Made by a program: the position numbers and the translations under genes
Part shown: positions 34,783 to 46,900 of the stretch, in pieces
Position numbering within the stretch: position 1 is the first letter of the stretch
Layout of the letters: each line of letters opens with the position of its first letter
NCBI RefSeq assembly: GCF_000719285.1
Contig: NZ_JOFS01000004.1
Coordinates: 165,577-229,576, forward strand
Origin: Streptomyces bicolor
Lineage (GTDB): Bacteria > Actinomycetota > Actinomycetes > Streptomycetales > Streptomycetaceae
Direction: 5' to 3'
DNA length: 64,000 nucleotides
Notes under the pieces: model-generated
What the model was told of the DNA's origin: nothing
What the model saw: the letters and a program-made list of their open reading frames with translations, nothing else
The model's database searches: none

Positions 34783-36839
34783 GACTCCGCCTCGAACTCG
34801 GAGAGGAGGGCGTCCAGGGCGCTGTCCGCGGCACCGTTCCGCTTCAGCTCGCAGATCTGGGTCGTCATGTCCCTCAGTGTGACCGGTTCGAGGAACAGCT
34901 GGATCGGCACCTCGATGCCCAGCTCGTCACGGAGCCTGCCGGCGAGGTGCACCGCCGTCAGCGAGTCGCCGCCCGCCTCGAAGTACGACTGCGCGAGGTC
35001 GGCGGCACCGGTGAGGTCCAGCGCCTCGACCACCAGCGCGGCCACCTGGTCCTCGAGTTCGTTCCGCGGCGCGGGCGACGGGGCCTCGGGCGCCTCCGTC
35101 CGCTGTGCCGCGGCCTTCCGCAGGGTCATCGCGCCGTAGCGCTCGCCCGCGAACGGGTACGTCGGGAGCCGCACCCGCCCTGCCTCACCGTCGAGGGCCG
35201 GCCACGTCACCTCCTCGCCCCTCAGCCACGCCTCGCCGAGCGGGTCGGTCCGCGTGTCCCGGCGGCCTTCCGCCAGCGCCGTGAGCCGGTCGGCCGCCTC
35301 GCGTGCCTCGCCGGCCACGACGTACGCGCGCACCGGCATCCCGACCCGGCCGGTGCGCAGGGTGTGCGCGACATCCCTCAGGGCGGGCGCGTCCGCCGCA
35401 CGCAGGCGTGTGGCCAACCGGTCGGCCAAGAGGGCGAGTTGGGGCTCCGTACGCGCCGACAGCGGCAGGACCACCGGACGCGTCGCGGAACCCGCCCGCG
35501 CCCGCCGCCCGGGCGCCTCCTGCACCACCACATGCACATTCGTGCCGCCGATACCCACCGACGTCACACCCGCCAGCCGGGGCAGGCCGTCCCGACTCGG
35601 CCACTCCTCCGCCTCGGTCACCAGCCGCAGCGGGGACCGGTCGAGGGCGGCGAGCGGGCTCGTGACGTCCACCGTGGGCGCCAGCGTCGCGTGCTCCAGC
35701 ATCAGGATCGTCTTGATCAGCGCCGCCGCCCCGGCCGCCGCGTCCGCGTGCCCGATGTTCGACTTCACCGAGCCGAGGCCGATGCCGTCGCCGCCCGCGA
35801 AGGCCGCGCTCGCCGCCTCCAGCTCGATACGGTCCCCGAGCTCCGTCCCCGTCCCGTGCGCCTCCAGGTACTGCGCCGCCGACGGCTCCAGCCCCGCCGC
35901 CGCCCACGCCTCCGCGATCGCGGCCGTCTGCTGGTCCACCCCCGGAGCGGTGAAACCGACCTTGCCGGCACCGTCGTTGGTGACCGCCGTGCCCCGGATC
36001 ACCGCGCGCACCGGGTCGCCGTCGGCCAGCGCGTCCACCAGCCGGCGCAGCACCAGCACGCCCACCCCGCTGCCCGGCACCGTGCCGGCCGCCTTCTCGT
36101 CGAAGGGGCGGCAGCGGCCGTCGGGGGAGAAGATCCCGCCCTGGTAGTGGACGTAGCCCTGCCTGCGCACACTCCCGATGGCCACGCCGCCCGCAAGCGC
36201 GGTGTCACATTCGCCGAGGAGCAGGGCCTGGACGGCCAGGTGGACGGCCGTCAGCGAGGTCGAGCAGGCCGTCTGGACCGTCATGCTCGGGCCGTCCAGG
36301 CCCAGGCGGTAGGAGATCCAGGGCGCCAGGAACTCGCGGTCGGTGAGGATACGGACCTGAAGGGCGCCGATCGACGCCGCGAGCGCCGGGTCCGTGCCGG
36401 CCGCCAGCGCGTGTTCCGTCGGGCTGCCGCCCACGTACACGCCGGTGCGGGACGGGCCCGCCGCGGCAGCGGCAGGTGGTGCGGTCAGCGGGGCGCGGCC
36501 CGCGTCCTCCAGCGCCGACCAGGCGGTCTCCAGCAGCACCCGGTGCTGCGGGTCCAGCGCCGCGGCCTCGGTGCGGCTGAAGCCGAAGAGGTCCGCCTCG
36601 AAGCGGTCCGCGTCCTCGAGCCGGCCCTGGGCGGGGACGTACGCGGGATTGCGCAGCTCCGCCGGGTCCGCCCCGTCGGCCAGCAGCTCCTTCTCGCTCA
36701 GGGCGGAGATGGAACAGACCCCGTCGCGCAGATTGGCCCAGTAGGACTCCAGGTCCGGTGCGCCGGGAAAACGGCCGCTCATGCCCACGACGGCCACCGC
36801 GGATTCGAGATCCTGCATCGGGACTTCCTCGGTCGTCAT
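34779..36839 (-). CDS. PKS protein: ketosynthase - linker - carrier protein (trans-AT type, no AT)
   Basis: 686 residues from the ATG at 36839. The KS domain (about 14-440) has TACSTS (Cys about 189), EAHGTGT and SNIGH, all intact. Next is a linker ending in RVRLPTYPFAGERYG, the type that follows KS domains in trans-AT synthases, rather than an AT. A carrier domain has FEAGGDSLTAVHL (Ser about residue 625). No AT, KR, DH or TE is present. Malonate must be supplied in trans, but no AT gene is in the window. The gene overlaps both neighbours by four bases. Confidence 0.93.
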   Translation of the reverse strand: MTTEEVPMQDLESAVAVVGMSGRFPGAPDLESYWANLRDGVCSISALSEKELLADGADPAELRNPAYVPAQGRLEDADRFEADLFGFSRTEAAALDPQHRVLLETAWSALEDAGRAPLTAPPAAAAAGPSRTGVYVGGSPTEHALAAGTDPALAASIGALQVRILTDREFLAPWISYRLGLDGPSMTVQTACSTSLTAVHLAVQALLLGECDTALAGGVAIGSVRRQGYVHYQGGIFSPDGRCRPFDEKAAGTVPGSGVGVLVLRRLVDALADGDPVRAVIRGTAVTNDGAGKVGFTAPGVDQQTAAIAEAWAAAGLEPSAAQYLEAHGTGTELGDRIELEAASAAFAGGDGIGLGSVKSNIGHADAAAGAAALIKTILMLEHATLAPTVDVTSPLAALDRSPLRLVTEAEEWPSRDGLPRLAGVTSVGIGGTNVHVVVQEAPGRRARAGSATRPVVLPLSARTEPQLALLADRLATRLRAADAPALRDVAHTLRTGRVGMPVRAYVVAGEAREAADRLTALAEGRRDTRTDPLGEAWLRGEEVTWPALDGEAGRVRLPTYPFAGERYGAMTLRKAAAQRTEAPEAPSPAPRNELEDQVAALVVEALDLTGAADLAQSYFEAGGDSLTAVHLAGRLRDELGIEVPIQLFLEPVTLRDMTTQICELKRNGAADSALDALLSEFEAES

Positions 36840-39800
36840 CGCGTCGTGCCTTTCCTGGAACGGAGCTTGTGCAGGGCCGCCCGGCGGTCTTCTCCGCGCC
36901 GGGCCGCCTCCTCGCGGGGTGCGGTCTGCTCGGCCGTACTGTCGAGATGGGCCGCCACAGCGGCGACCGTCGGGTGGCGGAACAGGTCGACCAGGGTGAG
37001 CTCCCGGTGTTCGGGGTGCTCCTGGAGCGCCGCCAGCACGGCCAGCAGACGTACCGAATTGCCGCCCAGATCGAAGAAGTTGTCGTGCGCGCCGACCCGG
37101 TCCAGGGTCAGCACCCGCTGCCAGACCTCGGCCACACGCCGCTCCGCCGCGCTCCTCGGAGCGGCATAAGACTCGCTCAACTGCGGCCGCGACGAAGGCG
37201 GTTCGGGCAGCCGGGACCGGTCGATCTTGCCGGAGCGGTTCAGGGGCAGCTCCGGCAGGCGCACGAAGATCTCCGGAACCATGTAGCCGGGGAGCCGCCC
37301 GGCCAGGTGGGCCCGCAGCGCCGCGTCCGGCACCTCGGCGGTGGCGACCAGGTACGCCACCAGCCGCTGCTCGGCGCCCGCCCCGCGCACCGCCGCCGCG
37401 GCGACCGTGACATCCGGATGACCCGCCAGCAGGGCCTCGATCTCGCCGAGCTCGATCCGGTAGCCGCGCAGCTTCACCTGGGAGTCGCCCCGGCCCAGGT
37501 AGTGCAGGACGCCGTGCGCGTCGACCCGGCACAGGTCGCCGGTGCGGTACATACGGCTGCCGGGCGGGCCGTACGGATCGGCGACGAAGCGCTCGGCGGT
37601 CATACCGGGCTGCCCGATGTAACCGCGGGCCAGGGTGGCGCCGGCGACGTAGAGTTCGCCGGTCACACCGACCGGGACCGGGCGCAGCCGGCGGTCCAGG
37701 ACGTAGGCGCGGGAGCCGGGGACGGCGTGGCCGATCACCACGGGCTCGCCCGGCCGCAGATCCGCGGTGGTGGAGTACACCGTGGCCTCGCTGGGGCCGT
37801 ACGCGTTGACGATCCGGCGGCCCTCCTCACCGAGCCGCTCGACCAGTTCCGCCGGACACGCCTCGCCGCCGACCGCGAGGGTGCGCAGCTCGGGCAGGGC
37901 GCCCGGCGTACGGGGCAGGGTCATCGCGGCGGACGGCGGCAGGAAGACGTAGGTGATGCGGGAGTCCCTGAGTCGTGCCTGGAGCGCCTCGCCGAGGCGC
38001 TCGTCCTCCCGCGCGATGTGCAGCTCCGCGCCCGCGACCCAGGGGAAGAACAGGTCGGACACGGCCACGTCGAAGCCGAACGACACGAACTGCAGGACGC
38101 GGTCCGTCTCGGTGACCGGGAAAACCGGGCGGACGTTCACCGCGAGGTTCAGCAGGGCGCGGTGCTCGACCGCCACGCCCTTGGGGACGCCGGTGGAGCC
38201 CGAGGTGTACAGGACGTAGGCGAGGTCGCCGGGGGCGCAGGGCACGGGGGCGGCCGGAGCGTCGAGGGGTGTGCCCTCGTCCACTCTGAGTTCCGGTACG
38301 TCCGTGCCGGTCAGGCCTGTTGTCTGCGCCGCCGTCAGCAGCAGTGACGTGCCGGAGTCGGTGACCATGTAGGCCAGGCGGGCGGTGGGGTGCGCCGGGT
38401 CCAGCGGTACGTATGCGGCGCCTGCGCGCAGGACCGCGAGGGCGGCGACGGCCATCTCGGGGCCGCGGGGGAGTAGTAGGCCGACTCGGTCTCCTCGGCG
38501 TACGCCGTGTGTCTGCAGGCGGGCCGCGAGGGTGTCGGCGCGGGTCAGTAGGTCGCGGTATGTGAGGCGTAGGTCGCCGCAGACGAGGGCGGGGGCCTCC
38601 GGCTGTTCGGCCGCGCGGTCTGCCACGAGGTCTGGGACCAGGCGCGCCTTAGGGGGTGCCGCGCTTTGTCGTCGGGCGGCTGCGGGTTCGTTGTGGCTGG
38701 TCGCGCAGTTCCCCGCGCCCCTTTGGGGCGCGTTGTTGCCCAGCGCGATCAGAAGTTCCCGCTCGTCCGCCGGGAGCATGTCGATGTTCGACACCGGCGT
38801 GTCCGGCCGGTCCAGCAACCCCTCCAACAGCGTCTCGAAACACCCCACCCACCGCCGTACCGTCTCCGCCTCGAACAACGCACTGCGGTAGATCAGATAC
38901 GCGGCGAGATCCTCCCCCCACCGCTCCACCTGCAGATGAAAGTCGAACTTGGCCGTGTCCAGAGCCACATGGACCCGCTCGACCTCCGCGCCCGCCAGCC
39001 GCAGACTCAGCTCGGTGTCGTCGTCGTAGCCGAACACCACCTGTACGACCGGGTCGTGGCTGATCTCGCGGGTCGGGGCGACGGCGTTCACGACCGCCTC
39101 GAAGGGGGCGTCCTGGTAGGGCTGGGAGTCCAGGAGGGCGGTGCGCAGGCGGTCGATGAGGTCGTGGTACGACGGGTCGCCGGACAGGTCGACGCGCAGC
39201 GCCAGGGTGTTGGTCAGCATGCCGACCAGGTCCTGGAGCTCGGGGCGGTCCCGGCCGGAGACGGGGAAGCCGATCACCAGGTCGTCGGAGCCGGACAGGC
39301 GGCTCACGAACGCGGCGTACGCGGCGAACAACGCCATGAACGGCGTACCACCGCGCGACCGGGCCGTCTCGGCGATCCGGTCGCGGACGCCGGCCGGGAG
39401 TGTGAACCGTTCGGTGCCGCCCGCCGCCGTACGGATCGCCCCGCGCGGCCGGTCCAGCGGGAGCGCGACCGTCTCGGGGGCGCCGCGCAGCCGGTCGGCC
39501 CAGTGGGACACGGAGCGCGTGTACTCCCCGTTCGCCTGGCGTTCCCGCTGCCAGGCCGCGAAGTCACCGAACTGCAGGGGCAGCTCGGGAAGGGCGTGGG
39601 CGAGGCCCTTGGTCTCGTTCTCGTAGGCGGTGGACAGTTCACGCAGCAGCACGCCCAGTGACCAGCCGTCGCAGACCAGATGGTGGGCCACCAGCAGGAC
39701 ACGATGGCTGCCGTCGGCGAGGGCGTAGACCGTGCAGCGCAGGAGCGGGCCGGTCTCGGGGTCGAAGGGGCGGGCGGCTTCGGCGTGCATCCGGTCGGCC

Positions 39801-40105
39801 ACGTCCGCCACGGGGACGGCCCGTTCGACCGTCAGCGCGGCGCGTGCCGAGGCCGCGACGATCTGGACGGCCGTACCGTCCCGCGCCGTCCGCACCGCCG
39901 TGCGCAGCGACTCGTGCCGCGCGATCAGGCTGTCCAGCGCGCGGCCGAACGCGGCCACGTCGAAGGGGCCGTGCACGGCGTAGGCGGCGGGCACGTTGTA
40001 CTGGGCGGTGCCCGGGTTCATCCGGTCCAGGACCAGCAGCCGGCTCTGTGCGTCGGAGGCCGGGAACTCGTACTCCCCGGCCTCGGGGTCTGTTTCAGCG
40101 TCCAA
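36836..40105 (-). CDS. NRPS module C-A-T
   Basis: 1,089 residues from the TTG at 40105, chosen for the GGGGGAA site and the 11-base overlap with the upstream gene. C domain (about 20-440) with [10 protein letters not shown] domain with [14 protein letters not shown] (about 634) and NAYGPSE; carrier with [12 protein letters not shown] (about 1016). Hand reading of the A pocket gives roughly D-V-S-F-A-G-A-V-Y, which I cannot match to a substrate. The C-A linker at about 457-478 (38670-38732) is encoded by an interspersed repeat and is rich in Arg, Ala and Asn. There is no terminal thioesterase, so another protein must follow in the assembly line. Confidence 0.93.
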   Translation of the reverse strand: MDAETDPEAGEYEFPASDAQSRLLVLDRMNPGTAQYNVPAAYAVHGPFDVAAFGRALDSLIARHESLRTAVRTARDGTAVQIVAASARAALTVERAVPVADVADRMHAEAARPFDPETGPLLRCTVYALADGSHRVLLVAHHLVCDGWSLGVLLRELSTAYENETKGLAHALPELPLQFGDFAAWQRERQANGEYTRSVSHWADRLRGAPETVALPLDRPRGAIRTAAGGTERFTLPAGVRDRIAETARSRGGTPFMALFAAYAAFVSRLSGSDDLVIGFPVSGRDRPELQDLVGMLTNTLALRVDLSGDPSYHDLIDRLRTALLDSQPYQDAPFEAVVNAVAPTREISHDPVVQVVFGYDDDTELSLRLAGAEVERVHVALDTAKFDFHLQVERWGEDLAAYLIYRSALFEAETVRRWVGCFETLLEGLLDRPDTPVSNIDMLPADERELLIALGNNAPQRGAGNCATSHNEPAAARRQSAAPPKARLVPDLVADRAAEQPEAPALVCGDLRLTYRDLLTRADTLAARLQTHGVRRGDRVGLLLPRGPEMAVAALAVLRAGAAYVPLDPAHPTARLAYMVTDSGTSLLLTAAQTTGLTGTDVPELRVDEGTPLDAPAAPVPCAPGDLAYVLYTSGSTGVPKGVAVEHRALLNLAVNVRPVFPVTETDRVLQFVSFGFDVAVSDLFFPWVAGAELHIAREDERLGEALQARLRDSRITYVFLPPSAAMTLPRTPGALPELRTLAVGGEACPAELVERLGEEGRRIVNAYGPSEATVYSTTADLRPGEPVVIGHAVPGSRAYVLDRRLRPVPVGVTGELYVAGATLARGYIGQPGMTAERFVADPYGPPGSRMYRTGDLCRVDAHGVLHYLGRGDSQVKLRGYRIELGEIEALLAGHPDVTVAAAAVRGAGAEQRLVAYLVATAEVPDAALRAHLAGRLPGYMVPEIFVRLPELPLNRSGKIDRSRLPEPPSSRPQLSESYAAPRSAAERRVAEVWQRVLTLDRVGAHDNFFDLGGNSVRLLAVLAALQEHPEHRELTLVDLFRHPTVAAVAAHLDSTAEQTAPREEAARRGEDRRAALHKLRSRKGTTR
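38670..38732 (-). repeat. Interspersed repeat, copy 2, inside NRPS C-A linker
   Basis: GTTGTGGCTGGTCGCGC followed by a CCCCGCGCCCCTT end matches the core of the repeat at 12618-12692, with a shorter middle. It is read through in frame as part of the linker between C and A domains and adds no stop. Confidence 0.7.
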
Positions 40106-43100
40106 CGGTTCGTTCCCCCTGTATCGCGTTCTCCACGGCCGTTGCGATCTCGTCGACCTGCCCCGGCGTGAGCACATCGCTGTGCTCGCAGTCCAGTTCG
40201 TGCACGTCCACCCCGGCCGCGCAGGCCTGCCACGCCTCGCGCTTCTCCTCGGTCGTCGCCTCCGAGGCGCGGGTCGCCGCAAAGAGGGTCACCCGGCCGT
40301 CGTACGGCGAGGGCCGCCAGGCGCGGGCCATCTCGATGTACCGCTCCATGGCGCCGACCAGCGTGCCGAGCCGTCGTTCGTCGAGGTCGGCGAGGAGCGC
40401 GCTGTGCGCGTGGACGCGTGCGACGACCTCCGCCCGGTCCAGCGGGGCGGGCCCGGCCGGAACCCCGGGCAGCGCGTTGCGCAGCAGGTTGCCCAGCGCC
40501 ACCTGCTCCACGACCGCCGGGTCCAACGGCACCCGCGCCACCTCGGCCGGCTTCGGCATCGAGTCCAGGACGGCGACCAGCGCGACCTCCTCGCCGGCCG
40601 CGCGCAGCCGTACCGCCAGTTCGTGTGCGAAGGGCCCGCCGAAGGAGCGGCCCAGCAGCAGATACGGTCCGTGCGGTCGCACCGCCCGGATGCGCGGCAC
40701 GTAACTCTCGGCCAACGCCGAGAGGGATTGCGGGAGTTGCTCGCCCTGCAGTACCGGCGTCTGCAGCGCGTACACCGGCCGCCCGGGGGCGAGGTGCGGC
40801 AGCAGCGCCGCGTACCCCCAGCCGAGGCCCAGTCCCGGGTGCAGGCAGAACAGCGGGGGCAGGTCGCCCTCGCCGCGCAGGGTGAGCAGCGGGGCGTACG
40901 CGTCCTCGCCGTCGTCGGCCTTGTGCGCATGCCCTGCGCCGAGGCGTGCGGTGAGCGCTGCCGGTGTGGGCGCCTCGAACAGTGTGGCGGGCGACAGCCG
41001 GGTTCCGAGCTCCGCCTCGATCCGCGCGGTCAGGCGCAGGGCGAGCAGCGAGTGGCCGCCGTGTGCGAAGAAGTCGGCGTCGGGGTCCAGTGCGTCCACT
41101 CCGAGCACCTGCCCGAACAGCGCGCACAGCCGCTGCTCACGGCCCGGCCGGGCGATCCTGCCGTGGCCCCGATGCCGGTGCTCCGGCTCGGGTCCGGGCA
41201 GCGCGGCCCGGTCGACCTTGCCGTGCGCGGTCAGCGGTACGGCGTCCAGCCGCGCCCACGCCGACGGCACCAGATGCGCGGGCAGGGTGCGCGCCGCATG
41301 CTCCCGTACGAGGTCCAGGTCGCCGCCCACGACATACGCGACGAGCCTCCTGCCGCCGTCCGCTCCCCGGCGCGCGGCGACCACGGCCCGCTCCACGCCG
41401 GGGCAGCCGGCCAGGGCGGCCTCCACCTCGCCGGGCTCGATCCGGAAGCCGCGCACCTTGACCTGGTCGTCGGACCGGCCCGCGAACTCCAGGTCGCCGT
41501 CGGGGAGCAGGCGTACGAGATCGCCGGTGCGGTACATGCGCGTGCCGGGCGGCCCGTACGGGTCGGCGACGAAGCGCTCGGCGGTCCCGCCCGGACGGTT
41601 CAGATAGCCATGGGCGAGCCCGGCACCGGCGACGTACAACTCGCCCACCCCGGCCGGCACGGGGCGCAGCAGGTGGTCCAGGACATAGGCGCGGGTGTTG
41701 TCGAGGGGGCGTCCGATGGGCACGGAACCGCCGACCTCACCGGTCACCCGGTGGGCCGTGGCGAACACCGTCGTCTCGGTGGGCCCGTAACCGTTGACCA
41801 CCCGGGTGCCGGGGCACCGCTCCCGCACTCGCCGGACCGCCCCCGCCGCCAGGACGTCCCCGCCCGCCCACACCTCGCGCACCCCGCCCAGCACCTCGGG
41901 CGCGATCTCCGCGACGGTGCGCAGGAGTTCGGCCGTCAGCCACACAGCGGTGACCCGCGCCTCGGGCAGCAGCCGCTTGAGCAGGTCGGGAGTGACGGGA
42001 CCGGGCGGGGCGACGACGACCGTGCCGCCGTTCAGCAGGGGAACCCAGGTCTCGTAGGTGGCGGCGTCGAAGGTGTGCGGGCTGTGCAGGAGGACGCGGT
42101 CGTGGGCGCCGCCCGTGAAACGGGAGTCGGCGGCCAGTTCGACGACGGCCCGGTGGGGGGTGACGATGCCCTTGGGTTCGCCCGTCGAGCCGGAGGTGTA
42201 CATGACGTAGGCGGCGGATTCCGGGTGCACGGTCACGGTCGGCGGTGCGGCGGAGTCCGCCCCGTGAGGGGCCAGCAGCCTTATACGGTCTGGAAGTCGT
42301 GCGCCCGTGGTCGCGACCGCCACCCGCACGCCCGCCGCCTCCACCAGCGCCGCCAGCCGCCCGGTCGGCGCCCCCGGATCCAGCGGCAGACAGCACGCGC
42401 CCGCCTTCAGCACCGCCAGCTGCGCCACGACCATGGCCACGGACCGGGCCAGCGGCAGCGCGACCGTGTCGCCGGGCCGCACGCCCGCCTCGCGCAGCCG
42501 CCCCGCCAGCCGGTCGGAGGCCGCGTCGAGACCGCCGTACGTCAGCACCTCACCGTCCGACTCGACGGCCGGCGCCTCGGGTGTACGGGCCGCCTGCTCG
42601 GCGAACCGCCCGGTGATGCTCATCGTCCCGGGCAGTGGCCGCACCGGGCCCTCGGCCAGGTCGAGCAGGTGCCGCCGCTCCTCCCGGGGGAGGATGTCGA
42701 GCCGGTCGGCCGGTATGCCGTGCGCGGACGTCAGCGCCTCGAAGGCCCGCTCCAGGCGGGCGGCGACCGTGGCCGCCGGGATGCCCCGGCGGCAGTTCAC
42801 CCGCAGCAGCATCCGTTCCCCGGCGACGACGGCGACCGTCACCGGGTAGTGCGTCGCGTCCCGTGTCTCGACCAGCTCGACGTCCGGTGCGGACCCCTCC
42901 GGCCGTGGGAAGTTCTCGAACGCCAGGACCGTGTCGAAGAGTTCGCCCACTCCGGCCGCCCGCTGCACCTGCGACAGCCGCACGTGGTGATACGCCGCCA
43001 GCCGCAGCTGCTCGTCCTGGACGCGGGCCAGCAGCTCGTCGACGCCCTCACCGCAGCGCAGCCGGATCCGCACCGGCAGGGTGTTGATGAACAGCCCCAC

Positions 43101-43943
43101 CATCCGCTCGACGCCGGGCAGATCGTGCGGCCGCCCGGAGACGACCGCGCCGAACACCAGGTCCTCGGCACCGGTCAGCCGGGCCAGCACCAGGGCCCAG
43201 GCGGTCTGCGCCACGGTGTTGACGGTGACGCCGGCCGCCGTGGCCCGCCGGGTGATCGCCGAGGTCAGTTCGCGGGTCAGCTCCAGGTCGACCGTGTCCT
43301 GCGGGCCGTCGGGCCCGACCGGGGACAGCGGTGCGGGGCGCGACAGCCCGTCCAGGGCCGCACGCCAGGCGGCCTCCGCCCGTGCCTGGTCCTGGCCGTT
43401 CAGCCAGACCAGGTACTGCTTGAAGGGCACGGCGGGCGGCAGCTCGGCGCCCCCTGCCGTCAGCGCCTGAAGATCCCGCGCGAGCAACGGCAGGGACCAG
43501 CCGTCCAGCAGGATGTGGTGGACGGTCAGCAGAAGGTCCCCACCCTCGTCGTGCCGGACCAGCGTGGCCCGCACCAGCGGAGGCCGGGCCAGGTCGAACC
43601 GGCGCTCGCGGTCCTCGGCCATGAGCCGGGCGAGCTCCGCCTCCGTCTCCTCCGGCGTGCGGCCGGTGTGGTCGGTCTCCGTCCACGGCACCCTCACCGC
43701 GCGCGGAATCACCTGCACCGGCCGCTCGACGTGCTCGTGCCGAAAGCAGGCCCGCAGATTCGGGTGCCGCTCCAGCAGCGCGGTCACCCCGGCCCGCAAC
43801 GCCTGAGCCGTGATGCCGGGCGCGATCCGGAACCGGGCCTGCACCAGATACGGGTCGGGGCGCTCCGGATCGTGCAGGGCGTGGAAGAGCAGGCCCTCCT
43901 GGGCGGGGGAGAGCGGCAGTACGTCCGCGATGCGGCCGCCCAT
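40095..43943 (-). CDS. NRPS module C-A-T-TE (chain release)
   Basis: 1,282 residues. C domain with HHILLDGWS (about 144); A domain with [14 protein letters not shown] (about 581) and NGYGPTETT; carrier [12 protein letters not shown] (about 962); C-terminal thioesterase with GRSFGGPF (Ser about 1097) and a His in CEHSDVL. Hand reading of the pocket gives about D-A-Y-W-W-G-G-V-F, which resembles codes for valine-like residues (low confidence). The TE marks this as the last module, although two synthase genes lie downstream in the operon. Its ATG overlaps the previous stop by one base. Confidence 0.95.
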   Translation of the reverse strand: MGGRIADVLPLSPAQEGLLFHALHDPERPDPYLVQARFRIAPGITAQALRAGVTALLERHPNLRACFRHEHVERPVQVIPRAVRVPWTETDHTGRTPEETEAELARLMAEDRERRFDLARPPLVRATLVRHDEGGDLLLTVHHILLDGWSLPLLARDLQALTAGGAELPPAVPFKQYLVWLNGQDQARAEAAWRAALDGLSRPAPLSPVGPDGPQDTVDLELTRELTSAITRRATAAGVTVNTVAQTAWALVLARLTGAEDLVFGAVVSGRPHDLPGVERMVGLFINTLPVRIRLRCGEGVDELLARVQDEQLRLAAYHHVRLSQVQRAAGVGELFDTVLAFENFPRPEGSAPDVELVETRDATHYPVTVAVVAGERMLLRVNCRRGIPAATVAARLERAFEALTSAHGIPADRLDILPREERRHLLDLAEGPVRPLPGTMSITGRFAEQAARTPEAPAVESDGEVLTYGGLDAASDRLAGRLREAGVRPGDTVALPLARSVAMVVAQLAVLKAGACCLPLDPGAPTGRLAALVEAAGVRVAVATTGARLPDRIRLLAPHGADSAAPPTVTVHPESAAYVMYTSGSTGEPKGIVTPHRAVVELAADSRFTGGAHDRVLLHSPHTFDAATYETWVPLLNGGTVVVAPPGPVTPDLLKRLLPEARVTAVWLTAELLRTVAEIAPEVLGGVREVWAGGDVLAAGAVRRVRERCPGTRVVNGYGPTETTVFATAHRVTGEVGGSVPIGRPLDNTRAYVLDHLLRPVPAGVGELYVAGAGLAHGYLNRPGGTAERFVADPYGPPGTRMYRTGDLVRLLPDGDLEFAGRSDDQVKVRGFRIEPGEVEAALAGCPGVERAVVAARRGADGGRRLVAYVVGGDLDLVREHAARTLPAHLVPSAWARLDAVPLTAHGKVDRAALPGPEPEHRHRGHGRIARPGREQRLCALFGQVLGVDALDPDADFFAHGGHSLLALRLTARIEAELGTRLSPATLFEAPTPAALTARLGAGHAHKADDGEDAYAPLLTLRGEGDLPPLFCLHPGLGLGWGYAALLPHLAPGRPVYALQTPVLQGEQLPQSLSALAESYVPRIRAVRPHGPYLLLGRSFGGPFAHELAVRLRAAGEEVALVAVLDSMPKPAEVARVPLDPAVVEQVALGNLLRNALPGVPAGPAPLDRAEVVARVHAHSALLADLDERRLGTLVGAMERYIEMARAWRPSPYDGRVTLFAATRASEATTEEKREAWQACAAGVDVHELDCEHSDVLTPGQVDEIATAVENAIQGERTVGR

Positions 43944-46900
43944 CAGTCGTCCCCCTCGTCGTCCGGGTCGTCGAACGCCAAGTCGCCCTCCAGCAGGGCC
44001 AACTGGTCCGACGACAGGTCCACCAGCGGGAAGTCGGAGCCGGTGTGGCCGCCCGTGCCGTCCCGGCGGGCGTGCTCGACCAGCACCTCGATCGCCTCGC
44101 ACCACAGGCGGGCCAGCTCCAGCACCTCCTGCTCGTCGAGCACCCCGCGCCCGTACGAGAACCCGGCGCTCAGGCACAGCCGCCCGCCGTCCCGCTCGAC
44201 GACCAGCGCGTCCACCTCCACCGCGTGCCCGAGCGGCAGCGCCTCGGCGGACATGCCGAGCAGCTCGCCGTCGGCCGTGTCGCCGCCGGAGAACCGGCCC
44301 AGGTAGTTGAAGCGCAGGTCGGGGACGGGCAGCGCGGCCAGTTTCGGCGCGGTGTCCGGGTTGAGGTGGCGCAGCAGACCCCAGCCGAGGCCGCCCGACG
44401 GGACCGCCCGCAGCTGCTCCTTGACCTGCTTGAGCGCCTCACCGGCCGCGTCCCGCGCCGGCTCCCAGAAGCCGGGGCCGAGCGCGGCGCCCGCGTCCAG
44501 CCGCACCGGGTACTGGGTGGTGAACCAGCCGACGGTGCGCGAGACGTCGGCGGGCCGCGAGAGCGTCTCGCGGCCGTGCCCCTCCAGGTGGACCAGCAGA
44601 CCCGTGCCCGCACCGCGCTGCCGTACCGCCGCCGCGGCCAGCGCCGTCAGCAGCACGGCGTCCGCACCGCAGTGGAAGGCCGCGGTCACCTCGGACAGGG
44701 CCGCCTCGGTGACCTCGGGCGTCAGCTCGACGGTCAGCACGGAACGGCGCGCCCCGGCACCCCGGCCGCCCGCGATCCGCGCGTCCGGGCCGCTCAGCGT
44801 CCGCTCCCACCAGGCCGACTCCGTGTCGGCCAACTCGGGCCGCGCCGCCTCCCGCGCCAGCAGCCGAGCCCAGCGCGCGAAGGACGTGCCCGGGCTCTCC
44901 GGCAGCCGCTCACCGGCCAACCCGGCCGCCAGCTCCGGCCCCAGCAGCCGCCAGGACACCCCGTCCACGGCCAGATGGTGCACGGTCAGCAACAGCAGCC
45001 CCGGCCGCCCGGACTCGGGGTCGAGCCAGGAGGCCCGCAGCATCTCCCCCTTCTCCGGGTCGAGCCGCACGGACGCCGCCAGCTCCTCGGCGAGTTCCCG
45101 GGGATCGGCACCGCGCGGCACACCGATGCGATCGACACCCACGCCGGCGACGTCGTCCTCGGGAACCCCCTCGGGAACCTCCAGTTCCCCGTCCACCAGG
45201 CGCATCCGCAGCGCACCGTGCCGCTCCACCAGCCCGCGCACCGCCGCCTCGACGCCCTCGAGGCCCACGTCCTGCGGCACCGGGAACACCATCGACTGGG
45301 TGAACGCCGTAGCGTCCCCGGCCTGTTCGAGCCACCAGCGCATCACCGGGGTGAGCGGGAAACGCCCCGTGCCGGAGTCCGTACCCTCGTCCTCCCCGAG
45401 GTCCGCCGCCTCCCGCGCCGTCAGGGCGAGCGCGGCGGGCGTGCGGGTCGTGAAGACGTCACGGGGCGTGATGCGGAGCCCCGCCCCCGAAGCCCGCCCC
45501 GCGAGCTGGATCGCCATGATGCTGTCGCCGCCCAGCCGGAAGAAGTCGTCGTCGGCACAGACCCGTTCGACGCCCAGCACCGCCTCGAACAGCGCGCACA
45601 GGGTGACTTCGCGGCCCCCCTCCGGCGCCCGGCCTGAGCCGCTCGGCCGGTCGCCCGGCGCGGGCAGCGCCGCCCGGTCCAGCTTGCCGTTCGGCGCCAA
45701 CGGCAGCCCGTCCAGCACCACCACGTCGGCCGGCACCATGGCGGCGGGCAGCCTCACGGCGGCGTACGCCAGCAGCGCGTCCGGCGCGGGCTCGGACCCC
45801 GGACCGCCGCCGACGACGTACGCGACGAGCCGCGGCCTGCCCGGCCGGTCCTCCCGTACGACCGCCACCGCCTGCTCCACCGAGGGATGCCCGGTGAGGA
45901 CGGCCGCGATCTCGCCCGGCTCGATCCGGTGACCCCGGATCTTCACCTGGTCGTCGGAACGGCCCAGGTACTCCAGCTGCCCGTCGGCCCGGCGGCGGGC
46001 CAGGTCCCCGGTGCGGTACATGCGCTCGCCGGGCGGCCCGTACGGGTCGGCGACAAACCGCTCGGCGGTCTGCCCCGCCCGACCCAGATAGCCGTACGCC
46101 ACTCCCGGCCCCGCCAGATACAACTCACCGCACACCCCGGGCGGCAGCGGCCGCAGCCGCTCGTCGAGGACGTACGCGCGCGTGCCCGGGAGCGGGGCGC
46201 CGATGGGCGGGGCCGTGCCGTCACCGGTCAGCGGGCCGGAGACGGTGGCGCCGACGGTGTACTCGGTGGGCCCGTACGCGTTGTGGAACCGCCGCCCACC
46301 GACGGCCCAGCAGGCCACCAGATCCGGCGGGCACGCCTCCGCACCGACGGCCAGCGACCGCAGCGCCGGGTACTCGCCGGCGGGCACGGTCGCAAGTACG
46401 GAGGGCGGCACGAGGGCGCAGGTGATCCGCCGTTCGGTCAGCACGTCGGCGAGCTCCTGCCCGGCGAGCGGCCCCTCCGGCGGTATGACCAGCGTCCCGC
46501 CCGAGCCGAATGCCATGCACAGCTCGCCCAGGGAGATGTCGAAGGCGGGCGAGCCGAGCTGCAGGACTCTGTCGTCCGGGGTCAGCGCCATGGCGTCCAC
46601 GAGGCCCTGCGCGAGGGCGGCCAGCCCGGTGTGCGGGACGACGACGCCCTTGGGGCGGCCGGTGGAGCCGGAGGTGTGTATGACGTACGCGGGGGTGAGC
46701 GCCCCACAGGGGCGCGGGGCTGTCATCGATTTGCGGCCACCGCCGCGTGGGCGCGACCAGCCACGACGATGCGGCAGACGATCGACGGCATTTAGTGGCA
46801 CTTCCGGCGAGTCGCTCAGCACCAACATCGGCACGTCTGTCTCGAGCGGCACCCCCCGCTCACTCACGACCAGCAGCACCGGCGCCACATCCTCAAGCGC

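Noticed and set aside
39996..44306. A 1,436-codon open frame on the plus strand across the NRPS genes
   Set aside because: It is antisense to well-supported NRPS domains, Arg/Pro/Gln-rich, and shows no domain. Long antisense frames are expected at this GC content.
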